64,000 nt of DNA from Dyella sp. M7H15-1 (GTDB lineage: Bacteria; Pseudomonadota; Gammaproteobacteria; Xanthomonadales; Rhodanobacteraceae): contig NZ_CP035300.1 of NCBI RefSeq assembly GCF_004114615.1, positions 1,240,001 through 1,304,000 of the forward strand, read 5' to 3'. A program made the translations under genes and the position numbers. This document shows positions 8,540 to 21,531 of the stretch, one piece after another (position 1 is the stretch's first letter; each line of letters opens with the position of its first letter). The notes beneath the pieces were generated by a model that had not been told where the DNA came from, ran no database searches, and worked only from the letters and a program-made list of their open reading frames with translations.

Positions 8540-11146
8540 TCAAGCCTCGACCGTATCCGCCACTTGCTTGAAATCAGCGATCTGATCGAAGTTCATGTAG
8601 CGGTAAATCTTGTCGCCATTGGCGTTGATGACGCCGATATCTGCCATGTATTCCTGCTTGCTCGGGATGCGACCCAGACGCGAGCAGATCGCGGCCAGTT
8701 CGGCCGAACCCAGGTACACGTTGGTGTTCTTGCCCAGGCGGTTCGGGAAGTTGCGGGTGCTGGTGGACATCACCGTTGCGCCTTCGCGTACCTGCGCCTG
8801 GTTGCCCATGCATAGCGAGCAGCCCGGCATTTCCATGCGCGCACCGGCCGTACCGAGTACGCCGTAGTGACCTTCCTCGGTGAGCTGCTGCTGATCCATC
8901 TTGGTCGGCGGCGCGACCCACAGGCGGGTCGGGATATCGCGCTTGCCTTCCAGCAGTTTGGATGCCGCGCGGAAGTGGCCAATGTTGGTCATGCACGAAC
9001 CGATGAACACTTCGTCGATCTTGGCGCCGGCCACGTCGGACAGCGTTTTCACGTCGTCCGGGTCGTTTGGACAGGCCACGATCGGCTCGTGCACGTCGGC
9101 CAGATCGATCTCGATCACGGCAGCGTAATCGGCATCGTTATCGCCTTCAAGCAATTGCGGATTGGCCAACCACGCTTCCATCGTCTTGATGCGGCGTTGC
9201 AGGCTGCGTGCATCCTGATAGCCTTGCGCAATCATGACTTTCAGCAACGTGATGTTGCTGTTCAAGTATTCAATGATCGGTTCCTGGTTGAGCTTGACCG
9301 TGCAGCCGGCAGCGGAACGTTCGGCGGAGGCATCGGAAAGCTCGAATGCCTGCTCCACCTTCAAATTCGGCAGACCTTCGATTTCCAGGATGCGGCCGGA
9401 GAAAATGTTTTTCTTGCCCTGCTTGGCCACCGTGAGCAAGCCCTGCTTGATCGCGTACAGCGGAATCGCATTGACCAGATCGCGCAGCGTCACGCCCGGC
9501 TGCAGTTCGCCCTTGAAGCGCACCAGCACGGATTCGGGCATATCCAGCGGCATCACGCCGGTGGCTGCCGCGAAGGCGACCAGGCCGGAACCGGCCGGGA
9601 AGGAAATGCCGATCGGGAAGCGCGTGTGGCTGTCACCGCCGGTGCCGACGGTGTCGGGCAGCAGCATGCGGTTGAGCCAGGAGTGGATCACGCCGTCGCC
9701 CGGACGCAGGCTGATACCGCCACGCGTGGAAATAAAGGCGGGCAGTTCGTGATGGGTCTTCACGTCCACCGGCTTGGGATAAGCGGCGGTGTGGCAGAAC
9801 GACTGCATCACGAGATCGGCCGAGAAGCCCAGGCAGGCCAGGTCTTTCAGCTCATCGCGAGTCATTGGGCCGGTGGTGTCCTGCGAACCGACCGAGGTCA
9901 TCTTCGGCTCGCAATACGTGCCCGGGCGCACGCCCTGGCCTTCCGCCAGACCGCAGGCGCGGCCGACCATTTTCTGCGCCAGCGTATAACCCTTGCCGGT
10001 ATCGGCCGGGTTCTGCGGCAGGCGGAACAGGTTGGACGGCGGCAGGCCCAGCGCTTCGCGTGCCCTGGCGGTGAGACCGCGGCCGATGATCAGCGGAATG
10101 CGGCCACCGGCACGTACTTCGTCGAACAGCACGTCGGACTTCACCTGGAATTCGGCGATCACTTGACCGTTTTTCAACGCCTTGCCTTCATACGGGCGCA
10201 GTTCGACCACATCGCCCATCTCCATCTTGGAGACGTCGAGTTCGATCGGCAGCGCGCCGGCGTCTTCCATTGTGTTGTAGAAGATCGGCGCGATCTTGCT
10301 GCCCAGGCACACACCGCCGAAGCGCTTGTTGGGGATGAAGGGAATATCTTCGCCGGTCCACCACAGCACCGAGTTGGTGGCGGACTTGCGGCTGGAACCG
10401 GTGCCGACCACGTCGCCGACGTAGGCAACCAGATGACCCTTTTGCTTCAGATCCTGGATCAGCTGGATCGGACCGCGCTTGCCGTCTTCTTCCGACTGGA
10501 ACGGCGCACCGTCGCGCTTGTTCTTCAGCATGGCCAGCGCATGCAACGGGATATCCGGACGCGTGGTGGCATCAGGTGCCGGTGACAGGTCGTCGGTATT
10601 GGTTTCGCCCGGCACCTTGAACACGGTGATGGTCATGCTCTCGGGCACGGCAGGACGGCTGGTGAACCATTCGGCGTCAGCCCAGCTTTGCAGCACCACC
10701 TTGGCGTTGGCGTTGCCCTTGTCGGCTTTTTCCTTGACGTCGTGGAAGGCATCGAACATCAGCAAGGTGTTCTTCAGCACCTTGGCGGCAATGCCACCCA
10801 CTTGTGCATCATCCAGCAACTGGATCAGCGGATGGATGTTGTAGCCGCCCAGCATGGTGCCCAGCAGCTCCGTCGCCTTCTCGCGGCTAATCAGCGCGCA
10901 CGCTTCAGTGCCGAACGCCACGGCGGCGAGATAAGACGCCTTGACCTTGGCTGCGTCGTCCACACCAGCCGGCACGCGGTTGGCGATCAGATCGACCAGA
11001 AAATTCCTTTCAAGAGCAGACTCTTCGCCAACAGACGGGTTCTTCAGCAGCTCGATCAGGTCGGCGGTCTGCTGGGCCGACAGTGGCAGCGCGGGAATAC
11101 CCAGCGCAGCGCGCTCGGCGAGTTGTTGACGATAGGCAGTGAGCAT
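8540..11146 (-). CDS. acnB: Aconitate hydratase B
   Basis: An 868-residue bifunctional aconitase/2-methylisocitrate dehydratase of the TCA cycle. It starts at [16 protein letters not shown], the standard AcnB N-terminus. The open frame extends to 11281, but those 45 residues are not part of the family. The 4Fe-4S ligands are visible as [10 protein letters not shown] and CSLCMGNQ near the C-terminus. The AcnB-specific HEAT-like N-terminal domain is present ([19 protein letters not shown]). It is divergent from acnA and is followed by a strong terminator. Confidence 0.98.
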   Translation of the reverse strand: MLTAYRQQLAERAALGIPALPLSAQQTADLIELLKNPSVGEESALERNFLVDLIANRVPAGVDDAAKVKASYLAAVAFGTEACALISREKATELLGTMLGGYNIHPLIQLLDDAQVGGIAAKVLKNTLLMFDAFHDVKEKADKGNANAKVVLQSWADAEWFTSRPAVPESMTITVFKVPGETNTDDLSPAPDATTRPDIPLHALAMLKNKRDGAPFQSEEDGKRGPIQLIQDLKQKGHLVAYVGDVVGTGSSRKSATNSVLWWTGEDIPFIPNKRFGGVCLGSKIAPIFYNTMEDAGALPIELDVSKMEMGDVVELRPYEGKALKNGQVIAEFQVKSDVLFDEVRAGGRIPLIIGRGLTARAREALGLPPSNLFRLPQNPADTGKGYTLAQKMVGRACGLAEGQGVRPGTYCEPKMTSVGSQDTTGPMTRDELKDLACLGFSADLVMQSFCHTAAYPKPVDVKTHHELPAFISTRGGISLRPGDGVIHSWLNRMLLPDTVGTGGDSHTRFPIGISFPAGSGLVAFAAATGVMPLDMPESVLVRFKGELQPGVTLRDLVNAIPLYAIKQGLLTVAKQGKKNIFSGRILEIEGLPNLKVEQAFELSDASAERSAAGCTVKLNQEPIIEYLNSNITLLKVMIAQGYQDARSLQRRIKTMEAWLANPQLLEGDNDADYAAVIEIDLADVHEPIVACPNDPDDVKTLSDVAGAKIDEVFIGSCMTNIGHFRAASKLLEGKRDIPTRLWVAPPTKMDQQQLTEEGHYGVLGTAGARMEMPGCSLCMGNQAQVREGATVMSTSTRNFPNRLGKNTNVYLGSAELAAICSRLGRIPSKQEYMADIGVINANGDKIYRYMNFDQIADFKQVADTVEA

Positions 11147-11469
11147 GGGGATGGATCCTTTGGGGGATGTACCGTCATCAGACCCGCTCTCCGGCAGACC
11201 ACCCGCAGGCAGTCCCAGGAGAGAGGGAAAGTAGTGAACTTGCTTATTTTGCCAGCCGGCCCCAAACCCCAGCAACGACAACGTGTTTCCGGCAGCGTTC
11301 GAAATCTTGCAATGCGACGGGCGTCAAACTGGCTTGCGCGAAGCCTGAATCGGTCCAAACTTCGCGACATCGGTCAGAAGTAAAACCAGCTCCCTTGCAA
11401 TTCCCCTAACGTCTGCAGGTCTAGCATTCCCCTGCTATGCCCCCCGATTCCACACGACAGGAGTTCCCC
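11147..11469. promoter_or_regulatory. Divergent acnB/acnA intergenic region
   Basis: 323 bp separate the acnB and acnA starts and must hold both promoters. I see no strong -35/-10 pair or operator that I would name. An in-frame but non-homologous upstream extension of acnB runs through part of it. Confidence 0.5.
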
Positions 11470-14214
<2,745 letters not shown>

Positions 14215-14237
14215 TCGTTGCGATAGCAAGGCCATAG

Positions 14238-14269
14238 GTAAACGCCACCCGCGGATGGCGTTTACTTTT
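14238..14269 (+). terminator. Intrinsic terminator after acnA
   Basis: Stem GTAAACGCCA / TGGCGTTTAC with an 8-nt loop, followed by TTTT. It lies 24 bp after the acnA stop and separates acnA from the ligase gene. Confidence 0.88.
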
Positions 14270-14490
14270 CAAAGTCGAATCAGAACCACATCCGGCTCGT
14301 GATGAAGCCGGCCGGCGCGAGTATCAGGCACCCGAACCTGTGTGCTGGCCTCATCGTCCACCTGCCGAAAATCTCGCTGCGACGCCGCTTGCTGCTGTAC
14401 GCGGGCGTATGCTCCAATGCCTCGCCCGCATGATGCCGATGCCAGTCTTCGCCACCATCGGCATGTCACTACTGGAGGTTGGGATCGAAC

Positions 14491-16176
14491 ATGAGCAACG
14501 AGCGTCCTTGGCTGGATCACTACCCCGCTGGCGTACCCGCAGAAATCGACCTTGATCAATACACGTCAGTCACTGCAGTGATCGAAGAAGCGTTCGAGCG
14601 CTTCAGCCAACGCCCAGCCTTCCACAGTTTCGGCAAGCGACTCAGCTACGGCGAAGTCGACAAGCTCAGCCGCCAATTTGCCAGTTATCTAACGGGTGAA
14701 CTGAAACTAACCAAAGGCGATCGCTTCGCGATCATGATGCCCAACTGCCTGCAATACCCGATCGCGCTGCTCGGTGCGCTGCGTGCGGGCCTGACAGTGG
14801 TGAACACCAACCCGATGTACACCGCACGCGAACTCAAACACCAGCTTGAGGATTCCGGCGCTAAAGCCATCCTGGTACTCGACAACTTCGCAGCGACCTT
14901 GCAACAAGTGGTCGGCGAGACGGAAGCAAAGCACGTCATCACCACCGGCATCGGCGACCTGCTGGGCGCCAAGGGTGCGGTGATGAATCTGGTGGTGAAG
15001 CACATCAAAAAGATGGTGCCACCTGTCAACCTGCCACACGCTGTGCGTTTCAACGATGCGTTGAAACGCGGCGCGCGTTATCCGCTGACGCAACCGAAGG
15101 TCGGTCACGACGACATCGCCTTCCTGCAGTACACGGGGGGGACAACCGGTGTGGCCAAGGGTGCCATGCTTACGCACGGCAACATGATTGCGAACATGCT
15201 GCAAGCGGGTTCGTGGATTGGCGCCAATCTGAAGGAAGGCCAGGAAGTAGTGATTACAGCCCTGCCGCTGTATCACATCTTCTCGCTGACGGCGAACGGC
15301 CTGGTGTTCATGCGCCTGGGCGGCCTGAGCTGGCTGATTACCAATCCGCGCGACATGCCAGGCTTCGTCAAGGAGCTGCGCAAGTCCGGATTTACTGCGT
15401 TCACCGGCGTCAACACACTGTTCAACGGTTTGCTTAACACCCCCGGCTTCAGCGAGCTGGATTTCTCCAAACTGCGCCTTTGCCTGGGTGGCGGCATGGC
15501 CGTGCAGCGTGCCGTGGCGGATCGCTGGAAGAAGGTTACCGGCTGCACCCTGGCCGAAGCTTACGGCCTAACCGAAGCATCGCCGGCCGTGTGCATCAAT
15601 CCGCTGGATCTGAAGGATTACAACGGCTCTATCGGCCTGCCGATTCCCTCCACCGACATCGAAATCTGGTCGGAAGACAACCAGCCACTGCCACAAGGTG
15701 ATGTTGGTGAGCTGATGGTGCGCGGCCCGCAAGTGATGAAGGGTTACTGGCAGCACCCGGATGAAACAGCCAAAGTGCTCACGCCCGACGGTTGGCTGCA
15801 CACGGGTGACATCGGCAAGGCCGATGAAAACGGCTACTTCTATATCGTCGATCGCAAGAAGGACATGATCCTGGTCTCCGGCTTCAACGTGTATCCGAAT
15901 GAAATCGAAGACACCGTGATGAAGCATCCAGGCGTGGCGGAAGTCGCCGCGATCGGCATGACCGACGAACATTCCGGCGAAGCAGTGAAATTGTTCGTGG
16001 TGCGCAGGGACCCCAACCTGACAGTGGAACAACTCAAGGAGTTCTGCCGCGAGAATCTTACCGGCTACAAGCGCCCAAAGGTGATCGAATTCCGCGATTC
16101 GCTGCCCAAGAGCAATGTGGGCAAAATTCTACGGCGTGAATTGCGGGATGAGAAGAAACAGGCGGTTACGGGCTGA
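14491..16176 (+). CDS. fadD: Long-chain fatty acid-CoA ligase (FadD/RpfB type)
   Basis: A 561-residue AMP-forming acyl-CoA synthetase that activates long-chain fatty acids for beta-oxidation or turnover of signal fatty acids. The motif order is complete: P-loop YTGGTTGVAKGAML near 215, AYGLTEASPAVCINP near 360, DGWLHTGDIG, the fatty-acid signature DRKKDMILVSGFNVYPNEIE near 455, and the C-terminal lysine region KSNVGKILRRELRD. A GGAGG lies 12 bp before the chosen ATG; the TTG at 14479 is too close to it. The position after acnA (rpfA) matches rpfB of Xanthomonas, but no rpfF or rpfC follows. Confidence 0.94.
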   Translation: MSNERPWLDHYPAGVPAEIDLDQYTSVTAVIEEAFERFSQRPAFHSFGKRLSYGEVDKLSRQFASYLTGELKLTKGDRFAIMMPNCLQYPIALLGALRAGLTVVNTNPMYTARELKHQLEDSGAKAILVLDNFAATLQQVVGETEAKHVITTGIGDLLGAKGAVMNLVVKHIKKMVPPVNLPHAVRFNDALKRGARYPLTQPKVGHDDIAFLQYTGGTTGVAKGAMLTHGNMIANMLQAGSWIGANLKEGQEVVITALPLYHIFSLTANGLVFMRLGGLSWLITNPRDMPGFVKELRKSGFTAFTGVNTLFNGLLNTPGFSELDFSKLRLCLGGGMAVQRAVADRWKKVTGCTLAEAYGLTEASPAVCINPLDLKDYNGSIGLPIPSTDIEIWSEDNQPLPQGDVGELMVRGPQVMKGYWQHPDETAKVLTPDGWLHTGDIGKADENGYFYIVDRKKDMILVSGFNVYPNEIEDTVMKHPGVAEVAAIGMTDEHSGEAVKLFVVRRDPNLTVEQLKEFCRENLTGYKRPKVIEFRDSLPKSNVGKILRRELRDEKKQAVTG

Positions 16177-16458
16177 TCGAAGGTTGGGATGCAAACCCTG
16201 AAGTATCCCCACGTTTTTACTCCTCCACAGCAGCGCGCATCCGCCATGGACACCGTGTGGCAGCCCGCCGCACAAACTTGTCCCGTAATCACGATCAAGG
16301 GTGTCAGGAGTTCTTTGAATTAGGTTTATGCGTTATTTCAGCGCCGGAAAAATTATTTCCTACCATACGGCTATCTCGAAAAGATACGTCATCAAGATGG
16401 GAGAACTTAAAGTTCGCGCCTTGCATATCGCAACGCGCGTATAGATTATAAGCCTAAC
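16177..16458. other. Gene-free junction after fadD
   Basis: 282 bp with no recognisable gene, terminator or RNA. It marks the change from GC-rich core sequence to the AT-rich orphan gene. Confidence 0.5.
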
Positions 16459-17526
16459 TTACGCAAGTTTAAATCTTGTGACAATCGTGGATAACCTAGG
16501 AAAGCCTCCTGTAATATCAACTTCATTTTCTTTGCAATTATTCGCATCTGCATAATCTCTAATATATGCACTATCCATCATATCCAATATGTCATCTTCC
16601 TTCATTGGATCAATACCAAATGCAGAAAAAATCCTTTCCCCTTCGTTGTTTTTCCCGACATAGATGGCATGATGTCCAGAAAGTAAATAAGCAGGACCGA
16701 TTGGGTAGTCTTCATGATTTTCGAAATACACAGCATCGCCTGGTATTAATAAATTATTGTTATTAACTATTAGATCTTCCGTGAAATCATTGAAGGTAAC
16801 AAAGTCGTTTTGATCAATAGAAATTGACTCATTATAAACAGCAAATTTTTCACCCTTTTCCCTAACAGCATGCACATCCTGCGAGTTAACATATCCACTC
16901 ATATATGACAACTGTTTAGCTAATGAACAATCCAAAGTATTTTTAGACCGATTACTTATTACGTCTTTCAACGCACAATCCACGTCTCCAGAATTCGTCC
17001 AGAATGCTAACCCATCTTTTGGTGCAACCGGGGCTTTCTTTTCGGTTTTTCTTCCTCTAGCTCGCACCTGTTTACCTATCTTTTTCTCTACCTGCTTACC
17101 TCCTTGTTCTTTGTTTCTTATATTATCAGTCTTCACGATCTTATTTGTTTCGTTATCAGTACACGTTTCAATAACCGCCCATCTGTTACCATGAAGCATG
17201 TATAAATCTGAATCTACGTTATAAGATGAATTATTATTTAGGATCGCCATAGTATGTAAAGAAATACACCTTGCATACATATTTTTAACGCTTAAATTTC
17301 CTGATGCAACAAGGCCAGACGCCATTTCCTCCAGATGAGAATCATCCATTCCATTAACGGCATCTACTGCTAACGGATTGGGCGAATGTCGCAATAAAAT
17401 TGCTTTTAAGTCGCAGCCATTTGAATAAGTGTGACTTACATTTCCAATATTTATAGTGCTAGATTTATTTTCATAATTTTCTGTGGCGTAATTATTCATA
17501 AATTTCTGTTGCACATTACCTATCAT
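16459..17526 (-). CDS. AT-rich orphan protein with transglutaminase/NlpC-like Cys and His blocks
   Basis: A 355-residue protein with no signal peptide or membrane helix. A basic, Lys/Arg-rich linker covers residues 145-170. The C-terminal half has NTLDCSLAKQLSYM (Cys200), then PGDAVYFEN (263-270), then SGHHAIYVGKN (His285/286). This Cys ... GDxVYFxN ... HxAIYVG order recalls NlpC/P60 and Tgl-type transglutaminase folds, in which Cys and His form the catalytic pair. The assignment is inference from motif order. Base composition is far more AT-rich than the neighbours, and IS-end debris lies on its 5' side. It may be a secreted effector, or CIS cargo encoded next to the system. Confidence 0.5.
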   Translation of the reverse strand: MIGNVQQKFMNNYATENYENKSSTINIGNVSHTYSNGCDLKAILLRHSPNPLAVDAVNGMDDSHLEEMASGLVASGNLSVKNMYARCISLHTMAILNNNSSYNVDSDLYMLHGNRWAVIETCTDNETNKIVKTDNIRNKEQGGKQVEKKIGKQVRARGRKTEKKAPVAPKDGLAFWTNSGDVDCALKDVISNRSKNTLDCSLAKQLSYMSGYVNSQDVHAVREKGEKFAVYNESISIDQNDFVTFNDFTEDLIVNNNNLLIPGDAVYFENHEDYPIGPAYLLSGHHAIYVGKNNEGERIFSAFGIDPMKEDDILDMMDSAYIRDYADANNCKENEVDITGGFPRLSTIVTRFKLA

Positions 17527-17668
17527 GAGCTTTTCCTGTTTCTATGTGGACAATATTGTTGGCGGTTGTTTTTAGCTAACAATGCGACTTGGGTAAGTAA
17601 GAAAAATTGAACGGCGTACAATAACTAAACTTCACCATACTCAAAGATCAGACAAACACCTGAGTTTT

Positions 17669-17682
17669 GTAACTATTCAACC
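17669..17682 (+). repeat. Solo IS66-like terminal sequence
   Basis: GTAACTATTCAACC matches the left end of the IS66-type element at 1934-1947 (GTAACTATTCAGCC) with one change. It is joined directly to AACCTGATTCCGTGAG, which also occurs at about 49170. Confidence 0.5.
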
Positions 17683-17742
17683 TGATTCCGTGAGCTCCTG
17701 GCTCGCACCCCACATGCCCGCTTGCTTTGCGTAGGATCACCC

Positions 17743-17761
17743 ACTCACCCGCCGGGTGAGT
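17743..17761. repeat. Short perfect hairpin
   Basis: ACTCACCCG and CGGGTGAGT flank a single C. No T-run follows, so it is not an obvious terminator. Confidence 0.5.
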
Positions 17762-17778
17762 CAAAGATCACTCGCAAA
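17758..17778 (+). repeat. 21-bp direct repeat, copy 2
   Basis: Matches 1911-1931 at 20 of 21 positions. See copy 1. Confidence 0.6.
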
Positions 17779-18220
17779 CCCAGAGGCCATGCGCACTGCG
17801 CGTTAGGAGGTCACGGAATATGGTATTCAACCGCCCCTTAGTTGCCGCCGCTTGAAAAATTGATCTTGTCCCTGAATCACAGACACTCGGCTAAGCGACG
17901 TGTCGTAGCTCGAACTCAACTGGGCCGAGATAATACGATCACACACAACTCGAGCATCATGTCGTAAAGTGCTGATCTTTCGAAAGACGTGGGTCATCGA
18001 TGGGCTGGGCAGCGGAAGAATTCGTGGATCTGTTGGCAATGTATCGCCCTAGACCCACGATTTTGGTAGCCGGACAAATCGCGGGTGCATAAGGACAAAA
18101 AGATCCACGCCGCAACACATGATGCGTACTGCATAGCCCCTGCTCCACCACGCCGCGCCTGGACAAAATCATCCTGCCGCCCTTCCTCCCACTGGCAAAT
18201 AGCTCAACGAAAACACGGGT

Positions 18221-18568
18221 TTGATAACCAGCCCGCGGTGGCATCTGGTTTGCCTTGCTTATCCGGTGAACAGCGGACCGCCGTATCGAGCTGATCCCAA
18301 CTTACGCTCTGTGCTGGCGTGTCTGGCGCGCTATTTGCGCGCTAATCCGCTTGCCGGAGATACCCAGGAAGGCATCACGCAGTGGTGGCTTGGTCTTGAT
18401 CCGTCGTCAACGGAACAAGTGGCGCAAGCACTAGCTTGGTTGGAAGCGGAGGGTTTGCTGGAAGCAGTGCAACAGACGGATGGCCTCGTTCATTACCGGA
18501 GAACCGTGCAAGACGCCGCTACCGAAGCCAGGCTCGATCAATTGATTCGCGATACCACCGTTCCGTAA
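18221..18568 (+). CDS. Small winged-helix-like protein at head of eCIS operon
   Basis: Up to 115 residues. The core DPNLRSVLACLARYLRANPL...ITQWWLGLDPSSTEQVAQALAWLEAEGLLEA reads like a winged-helix domain with a final basic strand VHYRRTV. Small proteins of this pattern are found beside eCIS sheath genes, but their role is not established; it could be a regulator or a structural accessory. The first in-frame initiator is TTG at 18221, and GTG at 18266 or a later codon is equally possible. The residues before about 24 do not look conserved. It ends 37 bp before the sheath gene. Confidence 0.6.
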   Translation: MITSPRWHLVCLAYPVNSGPPYRADPNLRSVLACLARYLRANPLAGDTQEGITQWWLGLDPSSTEQVAQALAWLEAEGLLEAVQQTDGLVHYRRTVQDAATEARLDQLIRDTTVP

Positions 18569-18605
18569 CAGGCATCGATTTTCTACCTCGACAAGGTGCA
18601 CGCGC

Positions 18606-20909
18606 ATGGCCACGACCTACACCTATCCTGGCGTGTATATCCAGGAACTCCCCAGCACCTCGCACCCCATTGCCGGTGTTCCCACTTCCATCGCCGCCTT
18701 TGTCGGCTACACCGCTACCGGCATCGACAACCGCGCGCAACTGATCAACAAGTTCGGCGATTTCGAACAGCTCTATGGCGGTGTCGCCTCCAACAGTGAA
18801 TTGAGCTATGCGGTGCAGCAGTTCTACGCCAATGGCGGTGGCCCGGCTTATGTGGTGCGTACGCCCGGCTTGTCGGTGGGTGCCGAAGCTGCCACGGTAA
18901 CGTTTGGCGCCTTCACGTTCGGCGCACTCAGCAGCGGCACGGCGGCCAATGGCAACCTGCTGATCGATATCGACTACATCGGCCTGACACCCGGCGGCAG
19001 CAGCGGCGATCCCACCACCTTCAATCTCACCGTCACGGATCTGATCACCGGCAACTCGGAATATTTTCCGTCGGTCACCTTTCAGAACACGCTGAGTAAC
19101 TTCGTCCAGGCGGTGGTGAACGATCCGGACAATGGCTCGCAGTTGATCAACCTTACCCTCATCAACGCTTCGATCTACTCGACGTATACGACATCGACGG
19201 CGATGCCCCAGACCGGTTTTGTCGGTAGTGCCGTGACGCCCTATGCGATTGCCGCGGCGATGTGCGGCACCACCACCATCAGCGGCACCGTGGATATCAC
19301 CCGCGGCAGTGCAAACGTCACCGGCAGCAGCACCACGTTCTCCACGGCATTGAAATTCGGCATGTGGGTGACCTTCAGCGGCGACACCACCGGCCCCTAC
19401 CAAATCCAGTCGATCGGTTCGAACACCAGCCTGACACTGACGACCAATTTCACCGGCACCACCGCCACCGGCGTCTCGCTCACCGTGCCTGGCAGCGTGC
19501 CTAGCGGCAGTACCCTGGCGCAGCCGCTGTCCAACGCGGATTACGGCCTGGTCATCAACACGACCGATCCAACGCCTCCTCCATCGGGCCTACCGATCAC
19601 CGTCAAGATCATTTCGAAGAACACGGCCTCGAACACCAGCCTGGTGCCGATGACACTCAGCGGCCTGGCGATGCAGATCCAGCAGGCCATCAACGCCGTA
19701 CTTGCCGTGCAAGTACCCGGTGCTACCGCCCTGGTCACCGTCACGTCCGTGCCGGGAGCGACGGGCGGACAGGCGCTGCGCCTGAGCGCCATGTTCCCTA
19801 ACTATCCGGATGCTGTGCTGAGCTTTACCGATCCATCCTCGTCAAGCGGTCTGTCGGCCAGCACCAGCCTACTTGGCATTGGCGGTTCGACCGGAGCCAA
19901 CGCTTCGCACTATGCGTTGGGCACGGGGCACGCCAACTACGGCGAGCAAACCACGTCCACTCTGGGCGAGTTTGGTGGCCTCCCTGCCAGTGCGGATTTG
20001 ATCGGCGATCCTGGCGCGTTCACCGGCATTTACGCCCTGCAGAAAATCGACATCTTCAATCTGCTGTGCATTCCAGACGCCACGCGTGCGCAGCCAGGCG
20101 ATCCTAGCGCCCTGGACACCACCGTCAATCCGAATGCCATCTACAGCGCGGCGATTGCGTTCTGCGATCAGCAACGGGCCTTCCTGCTGGTCGATCCGCC
20201 ACCGGATGTCACCACGGTTGCCGGCGCGGTCGACTGGAAGAGCAGTCAGTTGTCGGTCGTCGATCCCAATGGCGCCGCGTTTTGGCCGCGTCTGCGCTTG
20301 CCCGATCAAAACAACAATTATCAGCTGCGTACCTTTGCACCCTGTGGGGTGGTCGCGGGTGTGTATGCAACCAACGATGCCCATTTCAACGTGGCAACCG
20401 CACCGGCCGGCACCGGCGCCTCGCTGAGTGGCGTGCAAAGCATGATCTATAAGATGACCGATCAGGAAAACGGCTCACTCAATCCGCTCGGCCTCAATTG
20501 TTTCCGCACCTTTCCCAACTATGGTCCCGTGCTGTGGGGCGCGCGCACTCTGGTCGGCGCCGATGCGCTGGGCAGCCAGTGGAAGTACGTACCCGTGCGC
20601 CGCACCGCCTTGTTTATCGAATCCAGTCTCTATCAGGGCACGCAATGGGTCTGCTTCCAGCCGAATGACGAACCTTTGTGGGCCGCGATCCGGCTCAACG
20701 TCGGTACCTTCATGCAGAACCTGTTCCTGAAAGGGTATTTCCAGGGCACCACGCCGGCGCAGGCGTACTTCGTCAAATGCGATAGCGAAACAACCACGCA
20801 GAACGATATCGATCTGGGCATCGTCAACATCCTGGTCGGCTTCGCGCCGCTGATGCCGGCGGAGTTCGTGGTCATCCAGATTCAGCAGATCACGGGACAG
20901 TCCTCGTAA
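18606..20909 (+). CDS. Contractile injection system sheath protein
   Basis: A 767-residue tail sheath. The N-terminus ATTYTYPGVYIQELPS is the classical sheath start, followed by PIAGVPTSIAAFVGYTATG. The C-terminal domain (about 560-767) contains the conserved NYGPVLWGARTL, WKYVPVRRTALFIESSL and NDEPLWAAIRLNVGTFMQNL blocks seen in Afp2-4 and phage sheaths. It is about 300 residues longer than Afp sheaths. The extra part includes a Thr/Ser/Gly-rich beta insert at about 219-296 that resembles decoration domains of phage fibres. It is the only sheath gene in the locus. It forms the contractile outer cylinder around the tube encoded next. Confidence 0.95.
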   Translation: MATTYTYPGVYIQELPSTSHPIAGVPTSIAAFVGYTATGIDNRAQLINKFGDFEQLYGGVASNSELSYAVQQFYANGGGPAYVVRTPGLSVGAEAATVTFGAFTFGALSSGTAANGNLLIDIDYIGLTPGGSSGDPTTFNLTVTDLITGNSEYFPSVTFQNTLSNFVQAVVNDPDNGSQLINLTLINASIYSTYTTSTAMPQTGFVGSAVTPYAIAAAMCGTTTISGTVDITRGSANVTGSSTTFSTALKFGMWVTFSGDTTGPYQIQSIGSNTSLTLTTNFTGTTATGVSLTVPGSVPSGSTLAQPLSNADYGLVINTTDPTPPPSGLPITVKIISKNTASNTSLVPMTLSGLAMQIQQAINAVLAVQVPGATALVTVTSVPGATGGQALRLSAMFPNYPDAVLSFTDPSSSSGLSASTSLLGIGGSTGANASHYALGTGHANYGEQTTSTLGEFGGLPASADLIGDPGAFTGIYALQKIDIFNLLCIPDATRAQPGDPSALDTTVNPNAIYSAAIAFCDQQRAFLLVDPPPDVTTVAGAVDWKSSQLSVVDPNGAAFWPRLRLPDQNNNYQLRTFAPCGVVAGVYATNDAHFNVATAPAGTGASLSGVQSMIYKMTDQENGSLNPLGLNCFRTFPNYGPVLWGARTLVGADALGSQWKYVPVRRTALFIESSLYQGTQWVCFQPNDEPLWAAIRLNVGTFMQNLFLKGYFQGTTPAQAYFVKCDSETTTQNDIDLGIVNILVGFAPLMPAEFVVIQIQQITGQSS

Positions 20910-20956
20910 CGGCGACAACGCACCGGATAACGCCATCCATGCAGCGGAGATGACCC

Positions 20957-21484
20957 ATGGCCGAGTTCACCGTCAATCCTCTACGTTTTGATCCGTACAA
21001 GAACTTCAAATTTCGCCTGAAATGGGACGGCCGGTATGTCGCCGGCATCAGCAAGGTATCCGCGCTCAAGCGCACCACCCAGGTGGTGAAGTTTCGCGAA
21101 GGCGGCGATCCCACCATCAGTCGCAAATCGCCAGGACTGAATGATTACGATGCCCTGGTACTCGAACGCGGCGTAACGCACGACCTGGCTTTCGAAGCCT
21201 GGGCGGCGAAGGTATGGCAGATCGGTGTCGCGCCGGGCAGCGAAATATCGCTGGCCGATTTTCGCAAGGACGTGATCCTGGACTTCTTCAATGAAGCCGG
21301 CCAACTGGCGATCAGCTACAAGATCTATCGCGCCTGGGTCTCCGAATACCAGGTGCTGCCGGATCTGGATGCCAACGCCAACGCCGTAGCGATCCAGCAC
21401 ATCAAGCTGGAAAACGAAGGCTGGGAGCGCGACACCAGCGTCAACGAGCCCACCGAACCGAGCTTCAATTCCACCAGCGCGTGA
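20957..21484 (+). CDS. Inner tube protein (gp19/Hcp-like)
   Basis: A 175-residue T4 gp19-type tube protein (Afp1/5 equivalent). The PYKNFKFRLKWDGRYVAGISKVSALKRTTQVVKFREGG block is the family core, and the C-terminal IQHIKLENEGWERD is also typical. It polymerises as hexameric rings inside the sheath. GGAG lies 8 bp before the ATG. This is the only clear ring-forming tube subunit in the locus. Confidence 0.94.
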   Translation: MAEFTVNPLRFDPYKNFKFRLKWDGRYVAGISKVSALKRTTQVVKFREGGDPTISRKSPGLNDYDALVLERGVTHDLAFEAWAAKVWQIGVAPGSEISLADFRKDVILDFFNEAGQLAISYKIYRAWVSEYQVLPDLDANANAVAIQHIKLENEGWERDTSVNEPTEPSFNSTSA

Positions 21485-21531
21485 CCGGTGCGTCATGCAC
21501 CCGCGCCTTTTCCGTGACATGGAGTTGATCG

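Larger units (their letters stand above)
17527..18220. other. 694-bp gene-free region with mobile-element debris
   Basis: It holds an IS66-like end GTAACTATTCAACC at 17669-17682 abutting a sequence that recurs at 49170-49185. It also holds an inverted pair ATTCCGTGA (near 17679) and TCACGGAAT (near 17811), a perfect 9-bp hairpin at 17743-17761, and copy 2 of the 21-bp repeat. I see no convincing gene. It presumably contains the promoter of the eCIS operon, but I cannot point to it. Confidence 0.5.

Noticed and set aside
8867-10585. 572-codon open frame antisense to acnB
   Set aside because: His/Arg/Gln-rich antisense shadow of a confidently assigned aconitase.
17957-18244. Minus-strand frame before the eCIS operon (95 codons)
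   Set aside because: No recognisable domain, and it overlaps the likely promoter region. Kept only as gene-free sequence.
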